Shown here: positions 1 through 9,932 of the stretch, piece after piece
How positions within the stretch are numbered: position 1 is the first letter of the stretch
Layout: each line of letters starts with the position of its first letter
Source: Pseudomonas lutea
GTDB lineage: Bacteria; Pseudomonadota; Gammaproteobacteria; Pseudomonadales; Pseudomonadaceae
DNA: 64,000 nt
Assembly (NCBI RefSeq): GCF_000759445.1
Contig: NZ_JRMB01000001.1
Span: 2,728,001 to 2,792,000 of the forward strand
Direction of reading: 5' to 3'
The notes under the pieces: generated by a model
Database searches by the model: none
What the model was told of the DNA's origin: nothing
What the model saw: the letters and a program-made list of their open reading frames with translations, nothing else
Program-made: the position numbers and the translations under genes

Positions 1-191
1 TCGATCAGCAGGCGGAAAGTGCTTTCGGCAATGAGGGGCTTGGGCGTGGCAGTGAAGCGCGCCAGATAGCGGCCTTCGGCCAGATAGTGCTCGATGAGCC
101 GTGGCTCGTTCGGGTCCAGCGCGCAACGAATCCGTAGACTCAGCGCACGCCAGTTTTCCAGGTATGGCGACTCATGCAGAACAGAATCCAT
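1..191 (-). CDS. fagA: FagA-like Fur-associated protein, N-terminal part (runs off the window)
   Basis: Reading leftward from an ATG at 191, 63 codons stay open to the window edge, so the C-terminus is missing. The peptide begins MDSVLHESPYLENWRALSLR and continues with IRCALDPNEPRLIEHYLAEG, the compact start I associate with FagA, a small protein of unknown biochemical function encoded first in the fagA-fumC-orfX-sodA operon of pseudomonads. Two things support the call: a Fur-box-like palindrome lies 17 bp upstream of the ATG, and pmbA follows as in P. aeruginosa. Under iron starvation this operon supplies the iron-independent fumarase and Mn-superoxide dismutase. The identification rests on context and remembered sequence, so it is moderately sure. 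Confidence 0.6.
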   Translation of the reverse strand, partial: MDSVLHESPYLENWRALSLRIRCALDPNEPRLIEHYLAEGRYLARFTATPKPLIAESTFRLLI

Positions 192-207
192 GACCGTGGC
201 CCATCTA

Positions 208-226
208 ACGAATGAGATTCATTATT
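208..226 (-). promoter_or_regulatory. Fur box upstream of fagA
   Basis: On the minus strand the 19 bases AATAATGAATCTCATTCGT match the Fur consensus GATAATGATAATCATTATC at 12 of 19 positions when aligned one base in. The site is close upstream of the fagA ATG at 191, the usual position for Fur repression. The surrounding 40 bp is much richer in A and T than its neighbours. Confidence 0.65.
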
Positions 227-295
227 AAATGAGTTTAAGAATCAAAACAAGCCCGGCAATGAATTCATGATGAGCGTTGGTCGAACCAACGCCCG

Positions 296-392
296 GCTGT
301 AGGAGCGCGCTTGCACGCGAAAATGTGCGGTGGAATGGTGGACATGCACCCGACACACCGGCCTCTTCGCGGGCAAGAGCGCGCCTACAGGA
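296..392. repeat. REPIN, GTAGGAGCGCGCTTG family
   Basis: Two inverted REP sequences face each other: TGTAGGAGCGCGCTTG on the left and its reverse complement, ending in GCGCGCCTACA, on the right, about 60 bp apart. This is the doublet (REPIN) form typical of Pseudomonas extragenic space. It sits between the pmbA terminator and the fagA promoter. The left arm has one changed base in the loop region (CACGCGAA in place of CCCGCGAA). Confidence 0.85.
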
Positions 393-427
393 TTTGCGCG
401 GGTGCAATGGTTTAAAGACGACCATAA

Positions 428-459
428 AAAAGCCCGCACCATAATCTGGGCGGGCTTTT
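428..459 (-). terminator. Rho-independent terminator of pmbA
   Basis: A perfect 10-bp stem (AAAAGCCCGC / GCGGGCTTTT) with a 12-nt loop starts 27 bp after the pmbA stop. In the pmbA direction the hairpin is followed by a run of T. It separates pmbA transcription from fagA. Confidence 0.85.
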
Positions 460-485
460 GGGCGGAGCACTGGGGCCAGCGGGGA

Positions 486-1832
486 TCAGCTTCCCGCCAC
501 CATCATCTTTTCAATCAGCACCGAACCTGTGCGGATATTGCTGCGCATTTCCAGATCATTCCCCACAGCCACGATCTGCTTGAACATGTCGCGCATGTTG
601 CCGGCAATGGTCACTTCCTGGACCGGGAACTGGATTTCGCCATTCTCTACCCAGAAACCTGCCGCGCCGCGCGAGTAGTCACCGGTGACCATGTTCAAGC
701 CACTGCCCATCAGCTCTGTCACCAGCAGTCCACGGCCCATTCGACGGATCAGGGCGGCCTGATCTTCGGTGCCGTGGCTGACGAACAGGTTATGCACACC
801 GCCTGCGTTCGCGGTGCTCGGCAGACCCAGCTTACGGCCCGAATAGGTGCTGAGGATATACGAGACCAGGTCGCCATTTTCGACGAACGGCTTGGCATAA
901 GTCGCCAAACCGTCGCCATCGAACGCTGAACTGCCCATCGCGCCCACCAGGTGCGGGCGTTCGTCGATGGTCATCCACTCGGGGAACAGACGCTGGCCGA
1001 TGGCCCCCTCAAGGAAGGACGATTTGCGGTACAGGTTGCCGCCGGAGACCGCGCCAAGAAAGCTGCCGAACAGCCCGCCCGCCAGCTCTGCGGAGAACAG
1101 CACCGGCACTTCGCAGGTCGGAACAGGCCGGGCGCCAAGACGGCTCGCTGCACGCTCGGCGGCTTTTTGGCCGATCAGGCAAGCGTCCATCAACTGGTCG
1201 CCGCGTCGGTTCACGTCGTACCAGTAATCGCGCTGCATCTGGCCCTCGCCTTCGGCGATCATCACGCAGCTCAGACTGTGGCGAGTCGAAGCGTAACCGC
1301 CGATAAAACCGTGGCTGTTGCCGTACACGCGGCAACCCTGATGCACGTTCAGGGTGGTGCCATCGGCGTTTTTGATCCGGCTGTCGGCGTCAAAAGCAGC
1401 CGCTTCGCAGATCAGCGCGCGCTCAATGGCCTGTTCCGGCGTGATGTCCCATGGGTGGAACAGATCAAAATCTGGCTGTTCTTTCGCCATCAAGGCGGCA
1501 TCAGCCAGGCCCGAGCTTTCGTCTTCGGAAGTGTGTTTGGCGATCGCCAGCGCAGCGGCCACTGTTTCACGGATGGCGTCGGGGCCACTGGCCGAGGTAC
1601 TGGCCGAGCCTTTGCGATGGCCTACGTACAGGGTGATGCCGAAACCCTGATCGCGATTGAACTCGACCGTCTCGACTTCGCGCTGGCGCACCGAGGTGGA
1701 CAAGCCCTGCTCCAGCGACACCGCTACTTCGCATGCGGTCGCGCCCTGACGCCTGGCTTCGGCGACTATCTCTTCGACCTGCTGTTGCAATGCCGGCAAA
1801 GCCTGCGGGCCGACGCTTTCTGATGCACTCAT
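486..1832 (-). CDS. pmbA: PmbA/TldE, metalloprotease subunit
   Basis: This is the TldE half of the cytoplasmic TldD/TldE heterodimer, which degrades unfolded peptides and in enterobacteria matures microcin B17 and the CcdA antitoxin. The 448-residue protein has the family's opening [20 protein letters not shown], followed by [20 protein letters not shown] and the glycine-rich C-terminal half with [14 protein letters not shown] sequence ([20 protein letters not shown]). As expected for TldE there is no HExxH; the metal site is in TldD, encoded 660 bp away on the same strand. An ATG at 1847 is in frame, but the one at 1832 is preceded by GGAG at 8 nt and gives the usual length, so I chose 1832. 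Confidence 0.95.
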   Translation of the reverse strand: MSASESVGPQALPALQQQVEEIVAEARRQGATACEVAVSLEQGLSTSVRQREVETVEFNRDQGFGITLYVGHRKGSASTSASGPDAIRETVAAALAIAKHTSEDESSGLADAALMAKEQPDFDLFHPWDITPEQAIERALICEAAAFDADSRIKNADGTTLNVHQGCRVYGNSHGFIGGYASTRHSLSCVMIAEGEGQMQRDYWYDVNRRGDQLMDACLIGQKAAERAASRLGARPVPTCEVPVLFSAELAGGLFGSFLGAVSGGNLYRKSSFLEGAIGQRLFPEWMTIDERPHLVGAMGSSAFDGDGLATYAKPFVENGDLVSYILSTYSGRKLGLPSTANAGGVHNLFVSHGTEDQAALIRRMGRGLLVTELMGSGLNMVTGDYSRGAAGFWVENGEIQFPVQEVTIAGNMRDMFKQIVAVGNDLEMRSNIRTGSVLIEKMMVAGS

Positions 1833-1925
1833 GACGTTCTCCATCAAATTCTGATTTCAGCAGCCGGGCCGGACAATCGGGTCCTGACTGGTTATCATGG
1901 CGGCGTTTATTTGCGGACGGCCCCC

Positions 1926-2447
1926 ATGGTTGATTCTTACGACGACTCCTTCGACGGAGAGAAAAGCAAAACCCAGGTCAAACGAGAGCTGCATGCTCTG
2001 GTGGAACTGGGCGAACGCTTGACGACATTCAAGCCCGATGTGCTGGCCAAGCTGCCACTGACCGACCCTCTGCGTCGGGCACTGGCCGATGCTCCCAAGC
2101 ACACCGCGCACATTGCGCGCAAACGCCACATTCAATTCATCGGCAAGCTGATGCGCGATCAGGATCTGGATGAAATCCTGGTGCTGCTCGATCAGCTCGA
2201 CGCTTCTACGCGTCAGTACAACGAACGCTTCCACAATCTGGAACGTTGGCGCGACCGCCTGGTGACCGGGACCGACGACGTGCTGGAGCAGTTCGTTGCC
2301 GAATACCCCGACGCAGACCGTCAGCAACTGCGCTCGCTGATCCGTCAGGCTCAGCATGAAGCCGCGCAGAACAAGGCCCCTACCGCGACCCGCAAAATCT
2401 TCAAATACATCCGCGAGCTGGACGAAAGCAAACGCGGACTGCGCTAG
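1926..2447 (+). CDS. darP: DarP (YjgA, DUF615), ribosome maturation protein
   Basis: The 173-residue protein is highly charged and mostly helical, with the family's [16 protein letters not shown] start and the [14 protein letters not shown] core. DarP (formerly YjgA) assists late assembly of the 50S subunit, promoting peptidyl-transferase-centre maturation. It is the only rightward gene in an otherwise leftward block, and lies between pmbA and tldD as in other pseudomonads. A TTG at 1911 is also in frame, but the ATG at 1926 gives the standard MVDSYDDSF start and length. Confidence 0.93.
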   Translation: MVDSYDDSFDGEKSKTQVKRELHALVELGERLTTFKPDVLAKLPLTDPLRRALADAPKHTAHIARKRHIQFIGKLMRDQDLDEILVLLDQLDASTRQYNERFHNLERWRDRLVTGTDDVLEQFVAEYPDADRQQLRSLIRQAQHEAAQNKAPTATRKIFKYIRELDESKRGLR

Positions 2448-2495
2448 AACCGCTGCGCCGTTTGAATCACTCAACCGGCGCAAGCCCCTCGACCA

Positions 2496-3938
2496 TCAAG
2501 CCCCGCCTGTGCCGCCAACGGTGATTGCATCGATCTTCAGCGTCGGCTGGCCAACGCCCACCGGCACCGATTGACCGTCCTTGCCGCAGGTGCCGACGCC
2601 GCTGTCCAGAGACAAGTCGTTGCCGACCATCGACACCCGGCTCATGCACTCGGGGCCGTTGCCAATCAGCGTTGCGCCTTTGACCGGTGCGGTGATTTTG
2701 CCGTCTTCGATCAGATACGCCTCGCTGGTCGAGAACACGAACTTGCCGCTGGTGATGTCCACCTGGCCGCCGCCCAGATTGGCGCAGTAGATGCCTCGTT
2801 TGACCGACGCGATGATCTCCGCCGGATCGCTCTCCCCGCCCAGCATGTAGGTGTTGGTCATGCGCGGCATCGGTAGATGCGCATAGGACTCGCGCCGACC
2901 ATTGCCGGTGCGCGCCACGCCCATCAGCCGCGCGTTGAGCTTGTCCTGCATGTAGCCTTTGAGCACGCCATTTTCGATGAGCGTGGTGCACTCGGTGGGT
3001 GTGCCTTCGTCGTCGACGCTCAGCGAACCGCGTCGATCAACGAGGGTGCCGTCGTCGACGATGGTGCAGAGTTTGGACGCGACCATTTCGCCCATGCGAC
3101 CGCTGTAGGCCGAGCTGCCCTTGCGGTTGAAATCGCCTTCAAGGCCGTGGCCGACCGCTTCGTGGAGCAGCACACCGGACCAGCCGGAACCCAACACTAC
3201 CGGCAACGTGCCGGCTGGCGCCGGGATGGCTTCGAGGTTGACCAGCGCTTGACGCAGCGCCTCGCGGGCGTACCCCATGGCGCGGTCGTCGCTGAGGAAA
3301 TAACGGTAATCCGTACGGCCGCCACCGCCATGCCCGCCACGCTCACGCCGGCCGTTCTGCTCAACGATCACGCTGACGTTGAAGCGCACCAATGGACGCA
3401 CGTCGGCCGCGAGCCCGCCATCGGTGGAGGCCACAAGAATGCGCTCCCAGACACCGGCCATGCTCACGGTGACTTGCTGGATACGCGGGTCCAGCGCGCG
3501 GGTGGCGGCGTCGACGCGCTTCAGCAGCTCGACCTTCTCGGCGCGAGTCATGACTTCAAGTGGGTTGTCCGGCGCGTACAGCTGGGCGACGTCCTGGGTA
3601 GTGAACGCCTGCACCCGGCCGTTCTGACCTGCGCGTGAAATCGAGCGCGCGGCACGGGCGGCCTGAGTCAGCGCGTCGGGGGTAATGGCGTTGCTGTAGG
3701 CGAAGCCGGTTTTCTCGCCTGACTGTGCGCGTACGCCGACGCCCTGGTCCAGGTTGAAGCTGCCTTCTTTGACGATGCCGTCTTCCAGGGCCCAAGACTC
3801 GGAAATCTGACCCTGAAAATACAGGTCGGCGGCGTCAATGCCTGGGCCGGCCAGCTCACCCAGCACCGATTGCAGGCTGTCGATACTCAGGCCGCCTGGC
3901 GCCAGAAGGTGTTCGCTGACAGAGGACAAGTGGCTCAT
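2496..3938 (-). CDS. tldD: TldD, catalytic metalloprotease subunit
   Basis: This is the partner of PmbA/TldE. Residues 259-264 read HEAVGH, the HExxxH zinc motif of TldD, and C451 (VGTCGKDG) is in the position of the third metal ligand known from the E. coli complex. At 480 residues the length is normal. The ATG at 3938 has GGAG 5 nt upstream; an in-frame GTG at 3944 has none. The gene starts 2 bp after the nitrilase stop, so the two are probably cotranscribed with yhdP upstream. Confidence 0.96.
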   Translation of the reverse strand: MSHLSSVSEHLLAPGGLSIDSLQSVLGELAGPGIDAADLYFQGQISESWALEDGIVKEGSFNLDQGVGVRAQSGEKTGFAYSNAITPDALTQAARAARSISRAGQNGRVQAFTTQDVAQLYAPDNPLEVMTRAEKVELLKRVDAATRALDPRIQQVTVSMAGVWERILVASTDGGLAADVRPLVRFNVSVIVEQNGRRERGGHGGGGRTDYRYFLSDDRAMGYAREALRQALVNLEAIPAPAGTLPVVLGSGWSGVLLHEAVGHGLEGDFNRKGSSAYSGRMGEMVASKLCTIVDDGTLVDRRGSLSVDDEGTPTECTTLIENGVLKGYMQDKLNARLMGVARTGNGRRESYAHLPMPRMTNTYMLGGESDPAEIIASVKRGIYCANLGGGQVDITSGKFVFSTSEAYLIEDGKITAPVKGATLIGNGPECMSRVSMVGNDLSLDSGVGTCGKDGQSVPVGVGQPTLKIDAITVGGTGGA

Positions 3939-3940
3939 AT

Positions 3941-4792
3941 TCACTCCGGGGTATTGGCAGGTCGCATGGCGGCCTGCGAAAAAAATCGCCGGTGGTTCGT
4001 TACCGGCATGCGCGCCCGTATGGACGCTTGTTCTACGCTGTCTCGTTCGGCCAGCAGCACCGCTTCACCCTGCGCCTGCTCGGCCAGCACGCGGCCCCAT
4101 GGATCGATGATCGCCGCATGCCCAAATGTTTCTCTCGGCCCCGGATGGATTCCGCCTTGCGCCGCCGCCAGCACATAACACTGGGTTTCGATGGCCCGAG
4201 CGCGCAGCAAGACCTCCCAGTGCGCCGCCCCTGTGACGGCGGTAAAGGCCGACGGCGCGGTGATCAATTCTGCTCCTGCCTCCCGCAGCGCGGTGTACAG
4301 CTCCGGGAAGCGCAAGTCGTAACACACCGAAAGCCCCAGCCGTCCAACCGGCGTGTCGGCCACCACAACGTTGCCACCATGGGCGTAGTCGTCGGATTCC
4401 CGATACCGCCCTCTTGCATCGGCGACATCGACGTCGAACAGGTGCAGCTTGTCGTATCGGGCAACTTGCTGGCCCTCATCGTCAATCAGCAACGAACAGG
4501 CAGTGACTTTGCCATCAGGCTGACCCTCAAGGGGCAGCGGCAATGTCCCGGCCACTATCCATAAGGTGAGGTCGCGGGCGGCAAGTTTCAACCAGGGTAT
4601 GATCGGACCTTCGCCCATTGCCTCGGCGCGACCGATCTCGGCGACGTCTCGACGGCCCATGGCGGCGAAGTTTTCCGGGAGCACGGCCAGTTTTGCACCC
4701 GACGCAGCGGCCTGTTCCAGCAACCTGCGGGCCTGGGCCAGATTGGCCACGATGTCGCTTTGACTGACCATTTGAATGACGGCGAAGGACAT
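3941..4792 (-). CDS. Carbon-nitrogen hydrolase, Nit1-like (probable deaminated glutathione amidase)
   Basis: The 283-residue protein has the nitrilase-superfamily triad in sequence: E40 (VLPENF), K115 (YDKLHLFD) and C157 ([10 protein letters not shown]). The [17 protein letters not shown] stretch after the lysine is typical of the Nit1 branch, whose members repair the side product deaminated glutathione; the exact substrate is inferred. The ATG at 4792 has GGAG 5 nt upstream, while the longer in-frame start at 4834 lacks a ribosome site. It lies immediately before tldD, and the yhdP-nitrilase-tldD order is conserved in gamma-proteobacteria. Confidence 0.9.
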   Translation of the reverse strand: MSFAVIQMVSQSDIVANLAQARRLLEQAAASGAKLAVLPENFAAMGRRDVAEIGRAEAMGEGPIIPWLKLAARDLTLWIVAGTLPLPLEGQPDGKVTACSLLIDDEGQQVARYDKLHLFDVDVADARGRYRESDDYAHGGNVVVADTPVGRLGLSVCYDLRFPELYTALREAGAELITAPSAFTAVTGAAHWEVLLRARAIETQCYVLAAAQGGIHPGPRETFGHAAIIDPWGRVLAEQAQGEAVLLAERDSVEQASIRARMPVTNHRRFFSQAAMRPANTPE

Positions 4793-4881
4793 ACCTACTC
4801 CCTGATCAATAGACCTGCACTTTACTCCAGACACCGATGATTGGGCTCGCTCGATAGCCCGAATTCGTCGTCACGGCCCAT

Positions 4882-5818
4882 GAATGTCACACCGGAGCAA
4901 TGACCTGCCGCAGATTTGATGCAGGAGCGCGCTTGCCCGCGAAGGCGTAGGCACGGGCTGCGCATATGCGTTGGATGCGCCGGCCTCTTCGCGGGCAAGC
5001 GCGCTCCTACACTGATCAGCGGCGAACAATGGAATCTCGTTGCACGCATTGGCCCCTTCCCGGCTAAAGCCGGTCCCACTAAATATCGCGTTCATCTGGT
5101 CGCGTAGGCACGGACGGCGCATATGCGTTGGATGCACCGGCCTCTTCGCGGGCAAGCGCGCTCCTACACTGATCAGCGGCGAGCAGTGAAATCTCGTTGC
5201 ACGCACTGGCCCCTTCCCGGCTAAAGCCGGTTCCACTAAATAGCGCGTTCATCTGGTCGCGTAGGCACGGGCTGCGCATATGCGTTGGATGCACTGGCCT
5301 CTTCGCGGGCAAGCGCGCTCCTACACCGGTCAGCGGCGAACAATGGAATCTCGTTGCACGCATTGGCCCGTTCCCGGCTAAAGCCGGTCCCACTAAATAT
5401 CGCGTTCATCTGGTCGCGTAGGCACGGGCTGCGCATATGCGTTGGATGCACTGGCCTCTTCGCGGGCAAGCGCGCTCCTACACCGGTCAGCGGCGAACAA
5501 TGGAATCTCGTTGCACGCACTGGCCCCTTCCCGGCTAAAGCCAGTCCCACTAAATATCGCGTTCACCTGGTGGAATCGGCTTCAGCCAAGAGGCGTTGGA
5601 TGTCACACCGGGGCAATGATTGCCGCAGATTTGAATGTAGGAGCGCGCTTGCCCGCGAAGGCGTAGGTACGGACGGCGCATATGCGTCGGATGCACCGGC
5701 CTCTTCGCGGGCAAGCGCGCTCCTACACTGATCAGCGGTGAACAATGGAATCTCGTTGCACGCACTGGCCCCTTCACGGCTAAAGCCGGTCCCACTAAAT
5801 ACCGCATTCAGCTGGGGG
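4882..5818. repeat. Composite REP array: 157-bp tandem units
   Basis: This fills the 1.1-kb spacer between yhdP and the nitrilase gene; I see no gene in it. Four head-to-tail units begin with CGTAGG at 4946, 5103, 5260 and 5417, a constant period of 157 bp. A fifth copy begins at 5662 after an 88-bp interruption. Each unit carries two unrelated REP types in fixed order: a right arm of the GCGCGCTTG family (TTCGCGGGCAAGCGCGCTCC) and a palindrome of the CCGGCTTTAGCCGG family. The left GCGCGCTTG arm is present only before copies 1 and 5 (4911-4945, 5629-5661). Between copies only scattered substitutions are seen. Confidence 0.9.
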
Positions 5819-5927
5819 GCTGGGTTCAGCCTGTCCTACTCACGGCGCGTTCACTTGTCGGACGGGCTTTAGCCGGGAAGGCGTCTGTGGTCACACTGCA
5901 AATGTCAGACGCCTGCCAACGCGGTGT

Positions 5928-8900
5928 TTACTGGGGTTTTTCGAACGGTTTGTCGAAGGTGATCTTGGGTTCTTTCCACGGCCCCTGAACCTTGTACTGG
6001 ACACTGGCGAAGCGTGACACGCGGTCGCCCAGCAGCTTGTCGACCAGGAACAACGCGCCGCCAATCGCCGGTGCGCCGACGATCAATGCAGCAATGGGCA
6101 GGTTATTGGTCACCGGCAGGGTCACCAACAGCTTGGCGTCTACGCGATCACGGACCATGTCCAGCGTGCCGTCCAACTCAAGATTCGTCGAAGGCCCGGT
6201 CATGGTGATCGGGTCGCGGGTGACATACACGCCATCGCTGGCAACCAGCAAACCCTTGACCTTGTCGTAGCTCAAGCCCTTGCCGAGCAGGTCAGAAAAG
6301 TCCAGACGCAGCCGCCGGCCAATCGAATTGAAGTTGAGCAGGCCAAACACCCTGAGCGCCTGTGCGCCCCCTTCAACCTCAACGAATTGCCCGTTTTTCA
6401 GCGTCGCGTCCAGGCTGCCGGAATAGCGCTTCAAGCCCACCCAGGCGGGCGACCCCGGCCAGCGGCCGTCAGCGTTCAGCTCGAATTCCTGACTGGTGAC
6501 CGTCGGGGCGAACCCCCAGGCCTTGAGCACATCCGCCAGGTTCTTGCCGCTGACCTGACCCTTGAACCAACTGGATGTCGCGCCCGGTGTGCCCTCCCAG
6601 CCGCCGTTGCCCAACAGCGCAATACCTTTGAGGCCCAGGTTCATGTCCGTCAACTGGACGCCGTTAGTCGTCGGCCGCGCCTTGAGCGACCACGCCCCCA
6701 TCAACTGATCGCCCTGAAACAGCTGGGTGATGTTGACGTTCGCCGCCGGAATTTTGCGAGGATCAACATCTACCAGCGGATCTGGAGCGTTTTCCACCAC
6801 CGCCGCATTCGGGTCCGGCGCTGGCAGCCGCACATACAACAGGCTGATATCGATGGGCGCAGTTTTGCTGTCCGGCAAGGTGGCAGTGCCCTTCACCTTC
6901 GCGCTATCAAGGGACAGCGCCCACGCGGCATCACTGCGCTTGAGCAGCACACCGACCTGGTCGAGCGTCGTGCCCATTGCGGTCAGTTTGCCGATCTGTA
7001 AGTCAACGCTGCTGAGAAGCTGCTTGGCGCTACCACCCGGATCGCCACCGGCGTAGCGCTCGGCCATGGCCTGCCAGGGTGCTATGTCCAGTTCGGACAA
7101 CGCGCCGCGAACGCGCAAGCCTTTGCTGTCCGGCACGATCGCCCCGCCCTCGCCCAGAAACAACTCCCCTCGCCCGTCGCCGAACTTGCCGGGTGGCGAG
7201 GCGAACGCCAGGTTGGCGATGTTGCTGTAGCCGACATCGATACGCCGTTCGGGGCCCTGCAGGTTCATGCGAAAGTCGGTGTCACGCGCCTCGTCTGCGG
7301 CTTTGCCAAATGGTGCCGGCAGATCAACCGCGAGCCCCTTGAGGTTCGAGTTGATCTGCAGCTGACTGGCATTGCCGCTCAATGTCAGCTGCAACTGGTA
7401 AGGCAGATCGCCCGAGATGGGCAGCGGCTGAGTGACGCCCAGCCAGTCGGTCAGGCGCTTGCTGGCAATCACGCTGCTGGCAGTGATCCGCGTCACCGGC
7501 GCGCCGGGTTTGCCTTCGGCGAAAATCTCGGCAGACACCGGTTTATCGAAAGCAACGGTCTTGATGTTTTTGCCGCTCAGACCTTTGGTGTAATCAAAAC
7601 GGAAATCGCCGCGCAGTTGCGTCAGCTCCAGCACCGGGTCGGCCAACTTAAGGCGCGCGCTGTCGGTACTGAAATCGACCACGACTTTGGGCTCCTGCCC
7701 TTTGACCAGCGGGATATCCAGGTTGATATGCCCCTGCAAAGGCCCTTCGGCCTGCCAGCCGGCGAAGGTCTGGCCGGTTCCGATGGGGGCTTCCTGCAGG
7801 ATTTTCATGCCGTCCTGAAGACTGCCCTTCAGATCCCCGTCCACCAGCAAATGGCTGGTCTGCCCCGCCGAGACGTGAGGAATATCCACCGCGACATTGC
7901 TCACTTGGGTGTTGAGCAACTGGCCCTTGTTGGCACGGATGCGCACGCCGCTGTTCTCGACGAATACGTCGCCGTCGACATTGGTCAGCTGAGGCCAGCC
8001 TGGCTGGAACGCCAGATTCGCGTTGCGCACTTTGAAGAACAGACTGATGACGCGTGCCACATCGGTCGCATCGCGGCTGATCGAGCCTTGATACTGGAAA
8101 AAACCCTGATCGACATTGCCGCCCAGAATCGCCGTGCGCAGCCACTGGTCGAGCGCCGGACTGAGCACAGCAGGCAGGTATTTGGAGGTGTAGCGACCGT
8201 CGCCGTCGACCAGACCGACGCGCAGGTCCATGTAGTCTTCCTGGCTGTGATCGAAGTGAAGGCGAATGAGGAAGTCGCTGGCGATCTTGCCCTCCTCCCC
8301 TTCGACCTTGATATACGGCGCAATGAGCGTGAAGCCTTTGTCATCCAGCGCCCAGGTCAGCTGTGCATTGGCGTGGCGATACTTCCATTCGTTACGGAAG
8401 ATCGGGTCCAGATGCAGCATGAAATCATCCGTATCCAGACGCAGTTCGCCCTGACCAAGATCACCGCTGATGGCGCCGCTGACGTTACCGGCCGCAGGTG
8501 CGCCGTGATAGGCGTCAAAACCGACCTTGTCCAGATTGGCGGCGAAGGCCAGACGCTTGGGCGCCTCGGCCTGGGGTCGATAATCCACCAGCACATTGCG
8601 CAGGCCGCCAGTCACCTTCAGCCGGTCGAGCACAACCATGAGTTTGTCAGGCAACGGCGCCAGCGAATCAAGCAGCGGCGTAACGGGCGTCAGGTCCAGC
8701 CGGTCGGCCTGTGCGTGCCACACCTCTTCGCTGTCGGCGGTGGCGGCGCTCTGCTGCAGTTGCAGACGACTTTCCCAGCGCTTGCCGTTCAGGTCCATGG
8801 CCAGCGAGTCGACGGTGGCGCGCATGCCTTTCTGATCGCGCTGAAACCAGGCGTTGAGCGCCAGATTGTCGATGACCGTCGGCTTGCGATCGGCGTAACC

Positions 8901-9743
8901 GCCTTTGAAATGCGGTGCGTTAAGACGCGTGACCGCGCTTTGCAAAGCGCCCTGCCCCCACGTTAACCAGGCTTCGCCGCCCATCTTCAGGCTCCGAATT
9001 TTCCAGTCGCGGGTCAGGCTTTTCGGCAGCCATTTCGACCACTCGCTCTGCGGCAGGCTCAGGTAGGCCTGGGCCTCGCCGTCGCGCCATTCATGGGCGG
9101 TGACCTTTGAACGGACATTGAGCGACAGCGGCTGACCGTCCGGCAGGTTCAATCGCGCATCGAGGCGCTGATGCAAACTGCCCGTCTTCAGTGTCAGGCT
9201 CACATAGGTCAACGTCAGCGGCGACTGGTCATAAGGCTGGAGCGTGATCTGGCTGTCGAACAGAGACAGCTGCGAAACAACCTGCATCTGGTTCAGGATT
9301 TTCTCGGGGTCGAACGCTTGATCAGGCTGCACAGGTAAACCCTGTAGCGCCCAGTGGCCGTTCTGGTCTTCTTTCAGGCCCAGCTGCAGGCCGTCCAGTT
9401 CAAGGCGCTCAAGGCGCACCTCACGGCTGCGCAAGCTGGCAAGAAGGTCGGGCGTTGCCTGAACATGGTCGAGCCGAACGGCATTACCGCCTGTGCCGAT
9501 CATCACATCCCGCGCGACGAATACCGGGGCGAAGCCGCTCCAGCTGCCTTCCAGCCGTCCGATGCTCACGGGCATGCCCAGCGCGGCCTGCGCCTTGGCT
9601 TCAACGTCGGCGCGGTATTCGGCCACCATGGGCACCAACTGACGACCGACACTCACGTACAGCGCAACCAGCACCACGACGAGGGCGCAAAGGCTCAGTC
9701 CCCAACGGGTCATCACAGCCAGAAACCGGGTCAGACGCTCCAT
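5928..9743 (-). CDS. yhdP: YhdP, large AsmA-like envelope protein (phospholipid transport)
   Basis: The 1271-residue protein has one N-terminal membrane anchor (about residues 13-35, WGLSLCALVVVLVALYVS). The rest is a long periplasmic beta-rich region with the family's DUF3971 and AsmA-type C-terminus (QVSGKNLADVLKAWGF, FGLLNFNSIGRRLRLDFSDL). With TamB and YdbH, YhdP is thought to form a hydrophobic groove carrying phospholipids from inner to outer membrane. The size matches the family. The ATG at 9743 is preceded by GGAGG; a TTG at 9761 is a weaker alternative. It is upstream of the nitrilase gene and tldD, but the REP array intervenes. Confidence 0.93.
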   Translation of the reverse strand: MERLTRFLAVMTRWGLSLCALVVVLVALYVSVGRQLVPMVAEYRADVEAKAQAALGMPVSIGRLEGSWSGFAPVFVARDVMIGTGGNAVRLDHVQATPDLLASLRSREVRLERLELDGLQLGLKEDQNGHWALQGLPVQPDQAFDPEKILNQMQVVSQLSLFDSQITLQPYDQSPLTLTYVSLTLKTGSLHQRLDARLNLPDGQPLSLNVRSKVTAHEWRDGEAQAYLSLPQSEWSKWLPKSLTRDWKIRSLKMGGEAWLTWGQGALQSAVTRLNAPHFKGGYADRKPTVIDNLALNAWFQRDQKGMRATVDSLAMDLNGKRWESRLQLQQSAATADSEEVWHAQADRLDLTPVTPLLDSLAPLPDKLMVVLDRLKVTGGLRNVLVDYRPQAEAPKRLAFAANLDKVGFDAYHGAPAAGNVSGAISGDLGQGELRLDTDDFMLHLDPIFRNEWKYRHANAQLTWALDDKGFTLIAPYIKVEGEEGKIASDFLIRLHFDHSQEDYMDLRVGLVDGDGRYTSKYLPAVLSPALDQWLRTAILGGNVDQGFFQYQGSISRDATDVARVISLFFKVRNANLAFQPGWPQLTNVDGDVFVENSGVRIRANKGQLLNTQVSNVAVDIPHVSAGQTSHLLVDGDLKGSLQDGMKILQEAPIGTGQTFAGWQAEGPLQGHINLDIPLVKGQEPKVVVDFSTDSARLKLADPVLELTQLRGDFRFDYTKGLSGKNIKTVAFDKPVSAEIFAEGKPGAPVTRITASSVIASKRLTDWLGVTQPLPISGDLPYQLQLTLSGNASQLQINSNLKGLAVDLPAPFGKAADEARDTDFRMNLQGPERRIDVGYSNIANLAFASPPGKFGDGRGELFLGEGGAIVPDSKGLRVRGALSELDIAPWQAMAERYAGGDPGGSAKQLLSSVDLQIGKLTAMGTTLDQVGVLLKRSDAAWALSLDSAKVKGTATLPDSKTAPIDISLLYVRLPAPDPNAAVVENAPDPLVDVDPRKIPAANVNITQLFQGDQLMGAWSLKARPTTNGVQLTDMNLGLKGIALLGNGGWEGTPGATSSWFKGQVSGKNLADVLKAWGFAPTVTSQEFELNADGRWPGSPAWVGLKRYSGSLDATLKNGQFVEVEGGAQALRVFGLLNFNSIGRRLRLDFSDLLGKGLSYDKVKGLLVASDGVYVTRDPITMTGPSTNLELDGTLDMVRDRVDAKLLVTLPVTNNLPIAALIVGAPAIGGALFLVDKLLGDRVSRFASVQYKVQGPWKEPKITFDKPFEKPQ

Positions 9744-9932
9744 GTCGCTGCGCCTCCGCAAAAACGGCCTGCATCTGGCATCCGGCCCAATCGTGCAGGT
9801 GCGGGTACGTCCAGGTTGTGCTCAATCGCCACGCGTTGTTCTCTTTGGACGGCATCCGTTCCGTCTGCCTCAAGGGCACAGTTTTCTAGTTCAACCACAC
9901 CGCCGCCGGGTAGCGCCGGGCGTCACGCACCG

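Noticed and set aside
4822..5807. Several overlapping open frames of 60-148 codons on both strands with repeated GARLPAKRP and RSALAREEAG peptides.
   Set aside because: They are translations of the REP array, repeat with its 157-bp period and lack ribosome sites.
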